A stretch of 64,000 bases of DNA from DASVCN01 sp040905665. Lineage in GTDB: Bacteria > Deinococcota > Deinococci > Deinococcales > Trueperaceae. Below are positions 9,177 through 17,169 of the stretch, piece after piece. The stretch covers positions 186,001-250,000 of the forward strand of contig JBBDRD010000027.1 of NCBI GenBank assembly GCA_040905665.1. The letters are read 5' to 3'. Both the position numbers and the translations under genes were made by a program. The notes beneath the pieces are model-generated. The model was not told where the DNA came from. It worked only from the letters and a program-made list of their open reading frames with translations, and did not search any database. The stretch's first letter is position 1. Every line of letters begins with the position of its first letter.

Positions 9177-9546
9177 GGCGCTACCTGCTGTTCGTGACCC
9201 AACTGTTCGTGTCCCAAGTGGGTAGCACTAACGACGCCACCCGAAACCGGGCCCGGCGACTGGATTAGGCAACCCATTACGACTCTTGCCACTCTTGCTC
9301 CTTCTCAGCTACAGGTACTCCTTGTTGCCGGCGCTTCGAGTGCCCCAACCGTTCACCAAATCCTTCGCCCAAATCCTTCGCGGAGTCGGCCAACGATCTG
9401 GCTCCAGAAGGCGAAATAGTTCGAGTTGTCGGCCATCATACGGCCGGCTTTGTCGGCTTGTAAAGGAGAGGTTGGAGTTGGCAAGCGCGAGTGGCGAAAG
9501 TAGACTGGCACAGTTCCAGCGGCCGCTTGAGCGCGAGGAGGAAATC
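9177..9546. other. Divergent intergenic region between preT and the aldehyde dehydrogenase
   Basis: This 370 bp stretch has no supported gene. A frame that extends the dehydrogenase upstream to 9286 has a low-quality composition and is replaced by the GTG at 9547 with its strong ribosome site. The region must hold the promoters of two divergent transcripts. Visible structure consists of two near-identical CTGTTCGTG-type repeats near 9188-9214 and an exact 13 bp tandem repeat at 9356-9381. No riboswitch fold or clear -35/-10 pair was found by eye. Confidence 0.6.
9356..9381. repeat. 13 bp exact tandem repeat in the preT/aldehyde dehydrogenase spacer
   Basis: CCAAATCCTTCGC occurs twice back to back in non-coding DNA between the divergent preT and aldehyde dehydrogenase genes. 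The unit is not a multiple of three, unlike the repeats inside genes of this window. It could be a pair of regulator half-sites or simple slippage. Confidence 0.7.
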
Positions 9547-11037
9547 GTGACGGTAGAAGCCAGACCAGTAATTCGTGGGGGATCGTTCGTTGCCGGAAGG
9601 TGGTACGAGCCGACCTCGGACCGCCGCATCCGGATCGTCAACCCTGCCGATCCGAGCGAACTGTTGGCTGAGTTTCCGGCGGCCGGCCGTGACGATACCG
9701 TTCGCGCCATCGATGCCGCTCAGGCCGCCTGGCCCAGGTGGCGCGACACGCCCTCCCCAGAGCGCGGCCGGGTGCTGTGGCGGGCCGCCGATATCGCGCG
9801 CCGCAGGCTCGAGGAGATCGCCCAAGTCATGAGCCTGGAAGAGGGCAAGATCCTGCGCGAGTCGCGGGGCGAGGTGATGAAGGGGATCGGCCTGCTCGAG
9901 TACTACGCCGGCGACGGCTTCAGGATCGCGGGCAAGACGCTGCCCAGCGAAGTCCGCAACACCCACACCTACACGCTGCGACGCCCGCTGGGTGTGGTGG
10001 GACTCATTACCCCCTGGAACTTCCCTTGGGCGATCCCGGTATGGAAGACGGCCCCGGCGCTGGTCGCAGGGAACACGGTGGTCTTCAAGCCGGCCAGCCT
10101 CACGCCCGGTACCGCGGCGCTCTTCATGGAGATTCTCGAGGAGGCCGGGCTGCCCCCGGGCGTGGCCAACATGGTGGTGGGTTCGGGCGCCGATGTGGGC
10201 GACACAATCGTGGGCGACCCGCGGGTACAGGCAGTCTCCTTTACCGGTTCGAACAGCGTCGGGATGAGCGTGAACTCATTAGCTTCGCAGAGGGGCGCCC
10301 GCGTCACCTGCGAGATGGGCGGCAAGAACGCGGTGGTAGTCATGGCCGACGCCGACCTGGGCGCAGCAGTGGAGGCCCTGATCGGGGGCGCGTTCGGCGC
10401 TACCGGTCAACGCTGCACCGCCACCTCACGACTGGTCGTCCACCGTGAGGTGAAGGCGGAGTTGCTCGAGCGCCTGGTGGCGAAGGCGGCGACGCTCAAG
10501 CTGGGTCCGGGCCTGGACGAGTCGTCCGACTTGGCTCCGGCGGTCGACCGCAAGCAGTTCGAGACCAACCTCGAATACATCGATGTGGCCCGTTCCGAAG
10601 GGGCTCGTCTTGTCTACGGCGGCAACGCCATCGAGCTTGGCGGCGGCTATTTCGTGGAGCCCACCCTGTTCGATGGTGTGACTCCCGAGATGCGGATATT
10701 TCAGGAGGAGGTCTTTGGGCCGGTGTTGGCGGTGAGCGAGGTTTCTAGCCTGGACGAGGCGATAGTGGCTGCCAACGCCGTTGAGTTCGGCCTGGCTTCC
10801 GCCATCTTCACCACTGACCACCGCACGGCGATGCGCTTCATCGAGGAGAGCGAGGTGGGCATGGTCCACGTCAACGAGCCAACCATCGGCGGCGAAGCGC
10901 AACTCCCCTTTGGCGGCTCGAAGTCGACCGGGGTCGGGCCGCGCGAGATGGGCGAGGAGGGACTGCACTTCTTTACCGAAGTGAAAACTGTTTTCGTGAA
11001 CTACTCGGGTAGCGGGGAGCGGGCGCTCATTCGCTAG
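9547..11037 (+). CDS. NAD(P)-dependent aldehyde dehydrogenase (succinate/oxoglutarate-semialdehyde type)
   Basis: Oxidises an aldehyde to the acid, 496 residues, full length for the ALDH superfamily. The cofactor-site motif TPWNFPWAIPVWKTAPAL, the general base in EMGGKN (E256) and the catalytic cysteine in GQRCTA (C290) are present, with the usual spacing of 34 residues. The GTG at 9547 follows GAGGAGGAAATC, a very strong site, so the longer upstream frame is rejected. It is divergent from the pyrimidine operon. The final product of that pathway, beta-alanine, becomes malonate semialdehyde, so that is a possible substrate. Its sequence style is closer to succinate-semialdehyde or alpha-ketoglutarate-semialdehyde enzymes. 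Confidence 0.9.
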   Translation: MTVEARPVIRGGSFVAGRWYEPTSDRRIRIVNPADPSELLAEFPAAGRDDTVRAIDAAQAAWPRWRDTPSPERGRVLWRAADIARRRLEEIAQVMSLEEGKILRESRGEVMKGIGLLEYYAGDGFRIAGKTLPSEVRNTHTYTLRRPLGVVGLITPWNFPWAIPVWKTAPALVAGNTVVFKPASLTPGTAALFMEILEEAGLPPGVANMVVGSGADVGDTIVGDPRVQAVSFTGSNSVGMSVNSLASQRGARVTCEMGGKNAVVVMADADLGAAVEALIGGAFGATGQRCTATSRLVVHREVKAELLERLVAKAATLKLGPGLDESSDLAPAVDRKQFETNLEYIDVARSEGARLVYGGNAIELGGGYFVEPTLFDGVTPEMRIFQEEVFGPVLAVSEVSSLDEAIVAANAVEFGLASAIFTTDHRTAMRFIEESEVGMVHVNEPTIGGEAQLPFGGSKSTGVGPREMGEEGLHFFTEVKTVFVNYSGSGERALIR

Positions 11038-11066
11038 CGAGGACGCTAGCGAGGACGAAGGAGGGG

Positions 11067-11092
11067 CGCCGGCACCGATCGGCCGACGCCTG
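11067..11092. terminator. Possible bidirectional hairpin between convergent genes
   Basis: GGCGCCGGC and GGCCGACGCC can form an imperfect 9-10 bp GC-rich stem in the short spacer between the convergent dehydrogenase and small membrane protein genes. There is no following T run, so intrinsic termination is uncertain. Just before it, GCTAGCGAGGAC is duplicated across the dehydrogenase stop codon (about 11032-11055). Confidence 0.3.
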
Positions 11093-11116
11093 TTGGGATC
11101 ACAGTTCGGCGGGCAG

Positions 11117-11515
11117 CTACACCCCTGTCGCCTGCGCGTTAGGTGCGCCGGCGCGTGCAAGCGTCGAACCGATCCAGGCGATGAAGAACAGGTGGATGAC
11201 GATTGGTGCCAGCGCGGTCCGTGCGGTGACCTCGCCCAGGGACCAGAAGACGACCAGGTTAACTGTGGCCAGCACGAAGAAGCCGACGAGGGCCCACACC
11301 ATCGCCGCCGAGCGACTCCCCTGGCGGGCGAGGAGGGCCGTGAACGCTCCGACGGTTACCAGGGCCGTCCCGTTGAGCGCCTCGAGCGCGGGGTCGATCA
11401 CCGGACGGCCGAGGAGGGGTTCGGAGAGTGTCGGGATGAGGTGAGTTATGCCTACCAGGAGTATGTAGACAGCGGAGAGCGAAAGGGGAAGCCGGAGCGG
11501 ATCTCTGTTACGCAT
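11117..11515 (-). CDS. Small four-helix membrane protein
   Basis: A 132-residue integral membrane protein of unknown function with about four hydrophobic segments: LPLSLSAVYILLVGITHLI, ALNGTALVTVGAFTALLA, AAMVWALVGFFVLATVNLVV and APIVIHLFFIAWIGSTLA. The ATG at 11515 has AAGGAG eight bases upstream; a longer frame to 11695 has an Arg-rich, non-protein-like leader. A perfect 19 bp palindrome lies about 90 bp upstream and may control it. No family was recognised. Confidence 0.72.
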   Translation of the reverse strand: MRNRDPLRLPLSLSAVYILLVGITHLIPTLSEPLLGRPVIDPALEALNGTALVTVGAFTALLARQGSRSAAMVWALVGFFVLATVNLVVFWSLGEVTARTALAPIVIHLFFIAWIGSTLARAGAPNAQATGV

Positions 11516-11602
11516 GAGCAGTTCTCCTTGGGGCAGCGAGAGCGGAAACTTACAAAGTAACCCTCGGCTGCTCGCCCGTGGGGGCGTCCTGGTCCTACCC
11601 GA

Positions 11603-11621
11603 ACCGGTCGACTCGACCGGT
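11603..11621. promoter_or_regulatory. 19 bp perfect palindrome, candidate operator
   Basis: ACCGGTCGA-C-TCGACCGGT is a perfect inverted repeat upstream of the small membrane protein gene on the minus strand and downstream of the SGNH-domain remnant. Its symmetry suits a dimeric regulator, but it could also form an RNA hairpin ending transcription from the remnant. No T run follows on either strand. Confidence 0.45.
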
Positions 11622-11679
11622 CGCATGAACCTGCTTCCGCAGCGCCACCTCCTCCCTAGTTCCAGACGAATCTCCTGCC

Positions 11680-11934
11680 TCAAAGCACCTGGCACAAGGG
11701 AGGGAGGCCGACTGGCATCTTCGGTAGTCGAGTTATGTTACTCGGTATCGCGCTGCGAAAGGCAACGCGCACGCCGGCGGGCATCGACGCCTGCCGCCAA
11801 AGCTCCTCGAAAGGGTAGAGCGGTAGGCGCTCCACGGGTAAGCGCCATGGAGCGACCGAGTGCGTGGTGCGTTGCAGCGAAATCGCGCCGTACCAACCAA
11901 GGCGGGAATCATCGGGGCCCACGAATGTCGACAT
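11680..11934 (-). pseudogene. Remnant of an SGNH/GDSL hydrolase N-terminal domain
   Basis: The ATG at 11934 has an excellent ribosome site (GAGGAGG), but the frame stops after 84 residues. About 60 residues resemble the beta-sandwich domain found in front of many SGNH/GDSL hydrolases (SsfX3 type): DSRLGWYGAISLQRT, APWRLPVERLPLYP and ASMPAGVRVAFRS. Resemblance ends near residue 68, and no catalytic GDS block follows in any frame before the next gene. I read it as a 5' gene fragment left by a deletion. A genuine small protein cannot be excluded because the start signals are intact. The assignment rests on recalled family patterns. Confidence 0.5.
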
Positions 11935-11951
11935 CGTTCCTCCTCGTAATC

Positions 11952-11981
11952 TTGACATGCTCAACGTCGTAAACTCATAAC
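11952..11981 (+). promoter_or_regulatory. Likely sigma-70-type promoter of the glycerophosphodiester operon
   Basis: TTGACA at 11952-11957 is followed after 18 bp by CATAAC at 11976-11981, in an AT-rich patch unusual for this GC-rich sequence. The operon starts about 98 bp downstream of the -10. A GAAAGTTTC palindrome at 12005-12013 lies just past the expected start of transcription and could be an operator. Confidence 0.5.
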
Positions 11982-12078
11982 TAATTTAGCCAGGCGACCT
12001 GTCAGAAAGTTTCGTACTCTGTCATCACCTGCGGGGCCAGCAAATGCCCGCGTCGAGCGCCGGAAGGTGGGATCTAAA

Positions 12079-12807
12079 TTGCACTTGTCCTCTGGCACGC
12101 CGTTACTGATCGGTCATCGGGGCGCCCCGCTCATGGCTCTCGAAAACACCATCGCATCATTCCGCGCGGCGCTCGATGCGGGAATCGACGGGCTCGAGCT
12201 CGATTTGCACCGGACCGCCGACGGCGTGCTTGCGGTTTACCACGACCCAAGCATCGACGGTGACTTCCTCAGTGAGCACAGCTGGAGCGACCTTTCCGCG
12301 AAAGCGCCGCAGACGCCACGCTTCGAAGAGGTGCTCGAGCTCCTGGACGAGTACCCGTCCGCACGGCTGAATATCGAGTTGAAGCATGCCGTACCGAGTA
12401 ACGACGACCGCGAGTCACTGCTGGCGGAGGTCCTGGGCGCGTGGAGTGGGTCGGCTAAGGAACGAGCCTGGATTTCGTCGTTCGATCCTTACTCGCTGTT
12501 GCGACTGCGCCGCGAGGGGGCCGATCTTCCTCTGGCGCTCCTCGTCTCCGAAGAGGAGGCCCTCGAACTGCTCCCCTGCCTGTCGCTAGCCGGAGTCCAC
12601 CCGCACTACTCGCTTCTTTCACCCGAGCGTATCTCGAGGTGGCACGAGCAAGGGCTGTTCGTGTTCGCCTGGACGGTGAACGATCTGGCCCTGGGCGCGC
12701 GGTTGCTCGACTGGGGAGCGGACGGGCTCATAGGTGACGACCCGGAACTGTTGTTGCGGGCACGTGACCGGGACGACTCAAGTGGTCGCCGACGGGTGGA
12801 CCAGTGA
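12079..12807 (+). CDS. Glycerophosphodiester phosphodiesterase
   Basis: Hydrolyses glycerophosphodiesters to an alcohol and sn-glycerol 3-phosphate. It has 242 residues, the normal cytoplasmic family size, with no signal peptide. The GDPD catalytic features are visible: GHRGAP, ENTIASF, the ELDLHRTADG metal-binding pair, HDPSIDG, and the C-terminal FAWTVND and GADGLIGDDP. The TTG at 12079 has AAGGTGG at a good distance; a GTG at 12067 is in frame but lacks a ribosome site. Its stop overlaps the next gene's GTG (GTGA), so its product feeds directly into GlpD. Confidence 0.92.
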   Translation: MHLSSGTPLLIGHRGAPLMALENTIASFRAALDAGIDGLELDLHRTADGVLAVYHDPSIDGDFLSEHSWSDLSAKAPQTPRFEEVLELLDEYPSARLNIELKHAVPSNDDRESLLAEVLGAWSGSAKERAWISSFDPYSLLRLRREGADLPLALLVSEEEALELLPCLSLAGVHPHYSLLSPERISRWHEQGLFVFAWTVNDLALGARLLDWGADGLIGDDPELLLRARDRDDSSGRRRVDQ

Positions 12808-14357
12808 ACCGGGCGGTGGCGGTCGCACGACTCAAGCGCGAACGCTTCGACATTCTGGTGGTAGGAGGTGGCGCCACCGGAACCGGTATCGCCCTCGATG
12901 CGGCAACGCGAGGTTTACGCGTTGCGCTCGTCGAGCGTTCGGACTTCTCGGCGGGCACCAGCAGTCGCAGCACCAAACTCATTCACGGAGGCGTGCGTTA
13001 CCTCGAGCGGGCGGTGAAGGAGTTCGATCGCGGACAGTTGGGCCTGGTTCGGGACGCGCTCAAAGAGCGGGCGGTACTGCTGAGGATCGCTCCGCACCTC
13101 ACCCGGCCGCTGCCCTTGCTCACCCCGCTGTACGGCCTGTTCGAGATCCCCTACTACTTCGCCGGCCTCAAGATGTACGACCTGCTCGCCGGCAAGGCAA
13201 ACCTCGCGCCCAGCCGCTTTTTGGGTCGCCGCGAAGCGACGGAGCGCTTCCCCATGCTCAAAAGCTCCGGGCTCAAGGGCGGAGTGCTCTACTACGACGG
13301 TCAGTTCGACGATGCTCGGATGAACATTTCGCTCGCCCTTACCGCGACTCAGGAGGGTGCGGTAGTGGCGAACCACCTAGCGGTGAGCGACCTCGTCAAG
13401 GAGGGTGGCCGGGTCCGAGGCGTCACCTTGCAAGACCGGCTCTCGGGTGAGAGTTGGGAGACCGCAGCGACAGTCGTAATCAACGCCACCGGGCCCTTCG
13501 CCGACGAGCTGCGGCTGCTGGACGATCCAAATGCAGCGCGGCTGCTCAACACGAGCTCTGGCATACATGTGGTGCTCGACAAGCGATTCTCGCCACCCGA
13601 GACCGGCCTGCTCATACCCCAGACCGAGGATGGCAGAGTGTTGTTCCTGCTCCCCTGGTTGGGCCACACCCTGATCGGCACTACCGACAACCCGGCGCCA
13701 CTTAGCGCCACCCCGCAGGCGAGTGAGGACGAGGTCAACTACATCCTGCGGCACGTGCGGAAGTACTTCGACCTGCCGGTGGTCGAGGAGGATGTATTGG
13801 CCTCCTGGTCGGGACTTAGGCCGCTGGTGTCCGACGCCGGCAAGGCCGGCACCGCCGGGCTGGTTCGCGACCATCTGATAGCGGTAAGTGCGTCGCGACT
13901 GCTCACCATCACCGGCGGCAAGTGGACCACGTATCGGAAGATGGCGCTCGACGCCGTGGACCGGGCCGTCGTAGTGGGGGAACTGCGAAGCAGCGGGCCA
14001 TCGCTCACCGAAACGATGCCGCTTCGTGGGGGCGCCGGTTACCGACCCGATGCTGCCGTCGAACTCGAGCGCGGTGGATTAGATGCGGAGGTCGCGCGGC
14101 ATCTGAACAGATCGTACGGTGATCAAGCTGCCGAGGTCGCTCGAATCGCCGACAAGGGATACGGTGAGAGATTGGTGCCGGGCTATCCGCACATCGAGGC
14201 CGAAGTGCTCTACGGCGCCGCATTCGAGATGGCTTGCACGCCCGAAGACATCCTCCACCGCCGCACACGGCTGGCGTTCCTGAACGAAAAGGCGGCGAAG
14301 GAAGCCCTGCCGAGAGTGCGTGAGCTACTCGCCATGGAGTCCACCGCACTCTCGTGA
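12804..14357 (+). CDS. glpD: Aerobic glycerol-3-phosphate dehydrogenase
   Basis: FAD enzyme that oxidises sn-glycerol 3-phosphate to dihydroxyacetone phosphate at the membrane and feeds electrons to quinone. 517 residues. The N-terminal dinucleotide fold (VVGGGATGTGIALDAATRG) is followed by the family signature SSRSTKLIHGGVRYLE; TTDNPAPLS and TITGGKWTTYR mark the later FAD contacts. A C-terminal alpha domain is present. It overlaps the phosphodiesterase stop by 4 bp and is followed by an RpiR regulator, so the three genes form an operon for using glycerophosphodiesters or lipid head-group glycerol phosphate. Confidence 0.95.
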   Translation: MNRAVAVARLKRERFDILVVGGGATGTGIALDAATRGLRVALVERSDFSAGTSSRSTKLIHGGVRYLERAVKEFDRGQLGLVRDALKERAVLLRIAPHLTRPLPLLTPLYGLFEIPYYFAGLKMYDLLAGKANLAPSRFLGRREATERFPMLKSSGLKGGVLYYDGQFDDARMNISLALTATQEGAVVANHLAVSDLVKEGGRVRGVTLQDRLSGESWETAATVVINATGPFADELRLLDDPNAARLLNTSSGIHVVLDKRFSPPETGLLIPQTEDGRVLFLLPWLGHTLIGTTDNPAPLSATPQASEDEVNYILRHVRKYFDLPVVEEDVLASWSGLRPLVSDAGKAGTAGLVRDHLIAVSASRLLTITGGKWTTYRKMALDAVDRAVVVGELRSSGPSLTETMPLRGGAGYRPDAAVELERGGLDAEVARHLNRSYGDQAAEVARIADKGYGERLVPGYPHIEAEVLYGAAFEMACTPEDILHRRTRLAFLNEKAAKEALPRVRELLAMESTALS

Positions 14358-14385
14358 GCTTCCGAACGGTTGTGACGGAGAACCT

Positions 14386-15267
14386 GTGAAAGGTCGACGG
14401 CCGTCGCCGGGCCCGCCGTCGGGCGCGGTGCTGGCACGAATCCGCGGCCTGGAAAGCAGTCTCACCAGGTCGGAGAGCGCCGTCGCCGGGGCTATCCTGG
14501 CCGATACCGATGAGATCGTAGGGCTGTCGGTCGTGGCGCTGGCCGATCGGACCGGCGTGAGCACGGCAACCGTCATGCGGCTCTGCCGGGCACTCGGTTT
14601 CTCCGGTTTCAGGGAGTTCAAGATCGCTCTCGCGTACGAGCGCGGTGGTGCCGCTGCGGCGGCATTAGAGGTCGAGTTGCGACTCGGCGATAAGCCTGCC
14701 CAGATAATGCGCAAGGTGGTTCAGGCGGAGATACAGGCGCTCAAGGAGACACTCGAACTCGTCGATGAGCGGCAGTTGGATGAGGCGGTCGCGGCTCTGG
14801 CCGCCGCCGGTCGCATCGAGATCTACGGTATGGGCTCGAGCACGCCGGTGGTGGTGGACGCCTACTACCGCTTCCTGCGGGTGGGATTACGAGTGTCGAC
14901 ACCACCAGATTCGCACATGCAGTCGGTCTCGGCCGCGCTCCTGGGTGCGGGCGACGTTGCCCTGGTCGTGTCACACACAGGCCGTACCCAAGAGGTGCTC
15001 ACTGCAGCGCAAAAAGCGAAGGACGCAGGCGCGACGATCATCGCCCTCACCTCTTTCTTCCGCTCACCGCTGTTGCAGTTGGCGAACATCGAGCTGGTGA
15101 CGGCGGTTCAGGAAACGACTTCGCGAGTGGAGGCGATGTCCTCGCGAACCGCCCATCTGGCCATAGTCGATTCCCTCTATGTCGCCCTGAGCATGCAGCG
15201 CCAGGAGACCTCCAAAAAGGCATTGTCGAAGACCCAGTCGTCGATCGATTCGCAGCGGGTGGAGTGA
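14386..15267 (+). CDS. RpiR-family transcriptional regulator with SIS domain
   Basis: DNA-binding regulator, 293 residues. The N-terminal HTH_6 domain has the family pattern ESAVAGAILADTDEIVGLSV and GVSTATVMRLCRALGFSGF. The C-terminal sugar-isomerase (SIS) domain (about 130-260) shows GMGSSTPVVVDAYYRF and VVSHTGRTQEVL, a phosphosugar-binding loop. The GTG at 14386 has GGAG five bases upstream. It lies 28 bp after glpD and probably controls this operon in response to a phosphorylated metabolite. GAAAGTTTC at 12005 is a possible target. Confidence 0.9.
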   Translation: MKGRRPSPGPPSGAVLARIRGLESSLTRSESAVAGAILADTDEIVGLSVVALADRTGVSTATVMRLCRALGFSGFREFKIALAYERGGAAAAALEVELRLGDKPAQIMRKVVQAEIQALKETLELVDERQLDEAVAALAAAGRIEIYGMGSSTPVVVDAYYRFLRVGLRVSTPPDSHMQSVSAALLGAGDVALVVSHTGRTQEVLTAAQKAKDAGATIIALTSFFRSPLLQLANIELVTAVQETTSRVEAMSSRTAHLAIVDSLYVALSMQRQETSKKALSKTQSSIDSQRVE

Positions 15268-15331
15268 GGGCTACCTTCGGCAAGGATTTCGAGCGAGAGG
15301 CGTAATGCTCGGCCACGTAGCCTTGTACACT

Positions 15332-15369
15332 TGTTGCCATCAACAGGTCATCCTCCGCTAGCTGCGGAG
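15332..15369. promoter_or_regulatory. Two adjacent inverted repeats upstream of the RDD gene
   Basis: TGTTG-CCAT-CAACA (15332-15345) and CTCCGC-TAGCT-GCGGAG (15353-15369) are perfect short inverted repeats in the 141 bp between the RpiR gene and the RDD gene. The second could end transcription of the glpD operon. The first could be an operator for the downstream gene. Neither has a T run. Confidence 0.35.
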
Positions 15370-15408
15370 AACCTGCCAATAGCCGGTGGAGAAAGCCGAG
15401 GTATTCGT

Positions 15409-15837
15409 ATGGGTTACGTGGGTGTTGGCTGGCGGGCGGTTGCCGCCATAATCGACGCGCTGGTGCTCTTCGCTGTTGCCTATGTCGTCGCGGCCTTTAC
15501 CGGCGGGCTAACGCCGGATGGGTTCGAGGTTCGTGGCGGACCGGCGTTCCTCTCCTTCCTGTTGTGGTTCGTCTACTACACCGGAATGGAGGCCACCACC
15601 GGCGCCAGCATCGGCAAGCTGCTGTTGGGGCTCCGGGTGGTGCAGGAGGACGGAAACCCGATCGGCTGGCCCGCGGCAATTGTCAGAAACGTGCTGCGTT
15701 TCGTCGATGGCCTCTTCTTCTACCTGGTTGGCGCCTTGTTGGCCTGGGGATCGCCCAAGCGCCAGCGACTGGGGGACCGAATAGCGGGAACAGTGGTCAT
15801 CAGGCACCGTCGTTCGACCCTGGAAGCAGCAGGGTAG
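15409..15837 (+). CDS. RDD-family membrane protein
   Basis: 142-residue integral membrane protein with two to three hydrophobic segments. The RDD family's conserved charged positions are seen in WRAVAAIIDALVL (helix 1), GKLLLGLRVVQEDG, RNVLRFVDGLF and RLGDRIAGTVVI. RDD proteins often accompany exported or surface proteins, and some act as Na+/H+ antiporters; the role here is unknown. The start is the ATG at 15409 with GAGG upstream. It ends 5 bp before the next exported-protein gene and probably shares its transcript. Confidence 0.88.
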   Translation: MGYVGVGWRAVAAIIDALVLFAVAYVVAAFTGGLTPDGFEVRGGPAFLSFLLWFVYYTGMEATTGASIGKLLLGLRVVQEDGNPIGWPAAIVRNVLRFVDGLFFYLVGALLAWGSPKRQRLGDRIAGTVVIRHRRSTLEAAG

Positions 15838-15842
15838 CGGCG

Positions 15843-17108
15843 ATGAAGACGTGCTGCGGCGGTGGCCTGGTAGGCGGTGTGGTGGGCGGCGTGATGGGCG
15901 GCACGGTCGGCGAGGCGACAACTGCACGAAGCCTTTGCAGAGGTAGCCAGATTTCTGGGGGTGCAGACAGTGCCTTGCGCCACGGCTGGCGAATTCTCGT
16001 AGCGCTTCTCGCGCTGAGCGCTACTCTGGGGTTCGCCCAGGAATCGGCGCAGGGATCGGACCAGGAATCCAACCCCGGAAGCATCGGGGAGATACTCTTT
16101 GCCCGTGGCGAGCGGGACGTGGAGCCGGTGGATGCAACGGATAGTTTCGAGGAGGGCGTGCGCGATATCTACGCCTTCTTCGAGTTCGAGAATCTCTCTG
16201 CGACCGACGTCATCAGCGGGGCCTGGCATTACGAAGGCAGCCTGGCGCTCACCCAGGCCACCACGACGAGCCAAGTACTCAACACCGTCGCCGACGTCCC
16301 CGAGGGGCAGTTCTTCTTTCTCCTCCGATTGAATGAGGGGGCGCAGCCGGGAATTTACCGGCTAGATCTCAGCCTCAATGGATCGCTCATGCGCTCCGCC
16401 GAGTTCGAGGTAGTGGCCAACAACGGGCAGGACGAAGCAGCGCAGGACGAAGCAGCGCAGGACGAAGCAGCGCAGGGCGAAGCTGGACAGGGCGAAGCAG
16501 GACAGGGTAGTGCAGTCGAGCGGGCTGCCCCGTTGCCCGACGACGCAGTCTTGCTGTTCAGCGATGATTTCGAGGACCCGCGGAGCGGTTGGGGAACGTT
16601 CAAGGGTGATGTCGGGACGCTGGATTATCAGGGGGGCCGCTTTGTCATAAGCCTCAACGGGAGCAACTTGCCGGCTACCTCGGTACATGCCGGAGTTTTC
16701 TCCGACGTCGTGATCGAGGTAGATACCATCACGCTTGCCGGCCCAAGGGACAACGCCGTGGGCATCGCCGCGCGTTATCAGGACAACGGAAACTATTACG
16801 CCTTCGCGATCAACGCCGCTGGGTATTTCGCGATCCTGCACTTCGTCGATGGCGCCTTCGAGTGGGACGTGCCGTGGACGGAGGCAACAGATGGCGGTAT
16901 TGCCCCTGAAATTGCCGAGAATAGCTTGCGCATCGAAGCTGACGGCCGAACGATGAGTTTCTTCGTCAATGGCCAGTTGCGAGGCCGGGTCGAGGATGCA
17001 CTGTGGGCCGAGGGGCAGGTGGGCGTGTTCGGCGCCGTTTTCAACGAGCCCGGCGTGGAGGTGGGCTTCGACGAGTGGCGGGTGTGGAGCCTTCCCGAGG
17101 GCTGGTAG
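15843..17108 (+). CDS. Exported protein with concanavalin-like C-terminal domain (paralogue of 20658-22505)
   Basis: Up to 421 residues. A signal-like hydrophobic helix (RILVALLALSATLGFAQ, about 50-66) lies behind an odd glycine-rich leader; a TTG at 15975 would place it at the N-terminus and may be the true start. Mature regions: an N-domain about 82-190 (RDVEPVDATDSF, AFFEFENLSATDVISGAWHY), a linker of five 15 bp repeats coding QDEAA/QGEAG, and a C-domain about 240-421 resembling the jelly-roll DUF1080/LamG sugar-binding fold (LLFSDDFEDPRSGW, NYYAFAINAAGYFAIL, FFVNGQLRGRV, VGVFG). Both end domains match the protein at 20658-22505. Binding of polysaccharide or cell wall is inferred. Confidence 0.8.
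   Translation: MKTCCGGGLVGGVVGGVMGGTVGEATTARSLCRGSQISGGADSALRHGWRILVALLALSATLGFAQESAQGSDQESNPGSIGEILFARGERDVEPVDATDSFEEGVRDIYAFFEFENLSATDVISGAWHYEGSLALTQATTTSQVLNTVADVPEGQFFFLLRLNEGAQPGIYRLDLSLNGSLMRSAEFEVVANNGQDEAAQDEAAQDEAAQGEAGQGEAGQGSAVERAAPLPDDAVLLFSDDFEDPRSGWGTFKGDVGTLDYQGGRFVISLNGSNLPATSVHAGVFSDVVIEVDTITLAGPRDNAVGIAARYQDNGNYYAFAINAAGYFAILHFVDGAFEWDVPWTEATDGGIAPEIAENSLRIEADGRTMSFFVNGQLRGRVEDALWAEGQVGVFGAVFNEPGVEVGFDEWRVWSLPEGW
16431..16505 (+). repeat. 15 bp in-frame tandem repeat (5 copies)
   Basis: Units GACGAAGCAGCGCAG (three exact copies) and GGCGAAGC-GGACAG (two variants) encode DEAAQ/GEAGQ pentapeptides in the linker between the two domains of the exported protein. The unit keeps the reading frame, so copy number could vary without damage. 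Confidence 0.9.
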
Positions 17109-17169
17109 CGGTTTCCATCGGCCGTGAATATCCAGATCGGCGTAGGTTGGGCGGAACCACTGCCGTCTG

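Noticed and set aside
9286..9546. N-terminal extension of the aldehyde dehydrogenase
   Set aside because: Homology begins after 9547, where GAGGAGG directly precedes a GTG. The upstream 87 codons are not protein-like.
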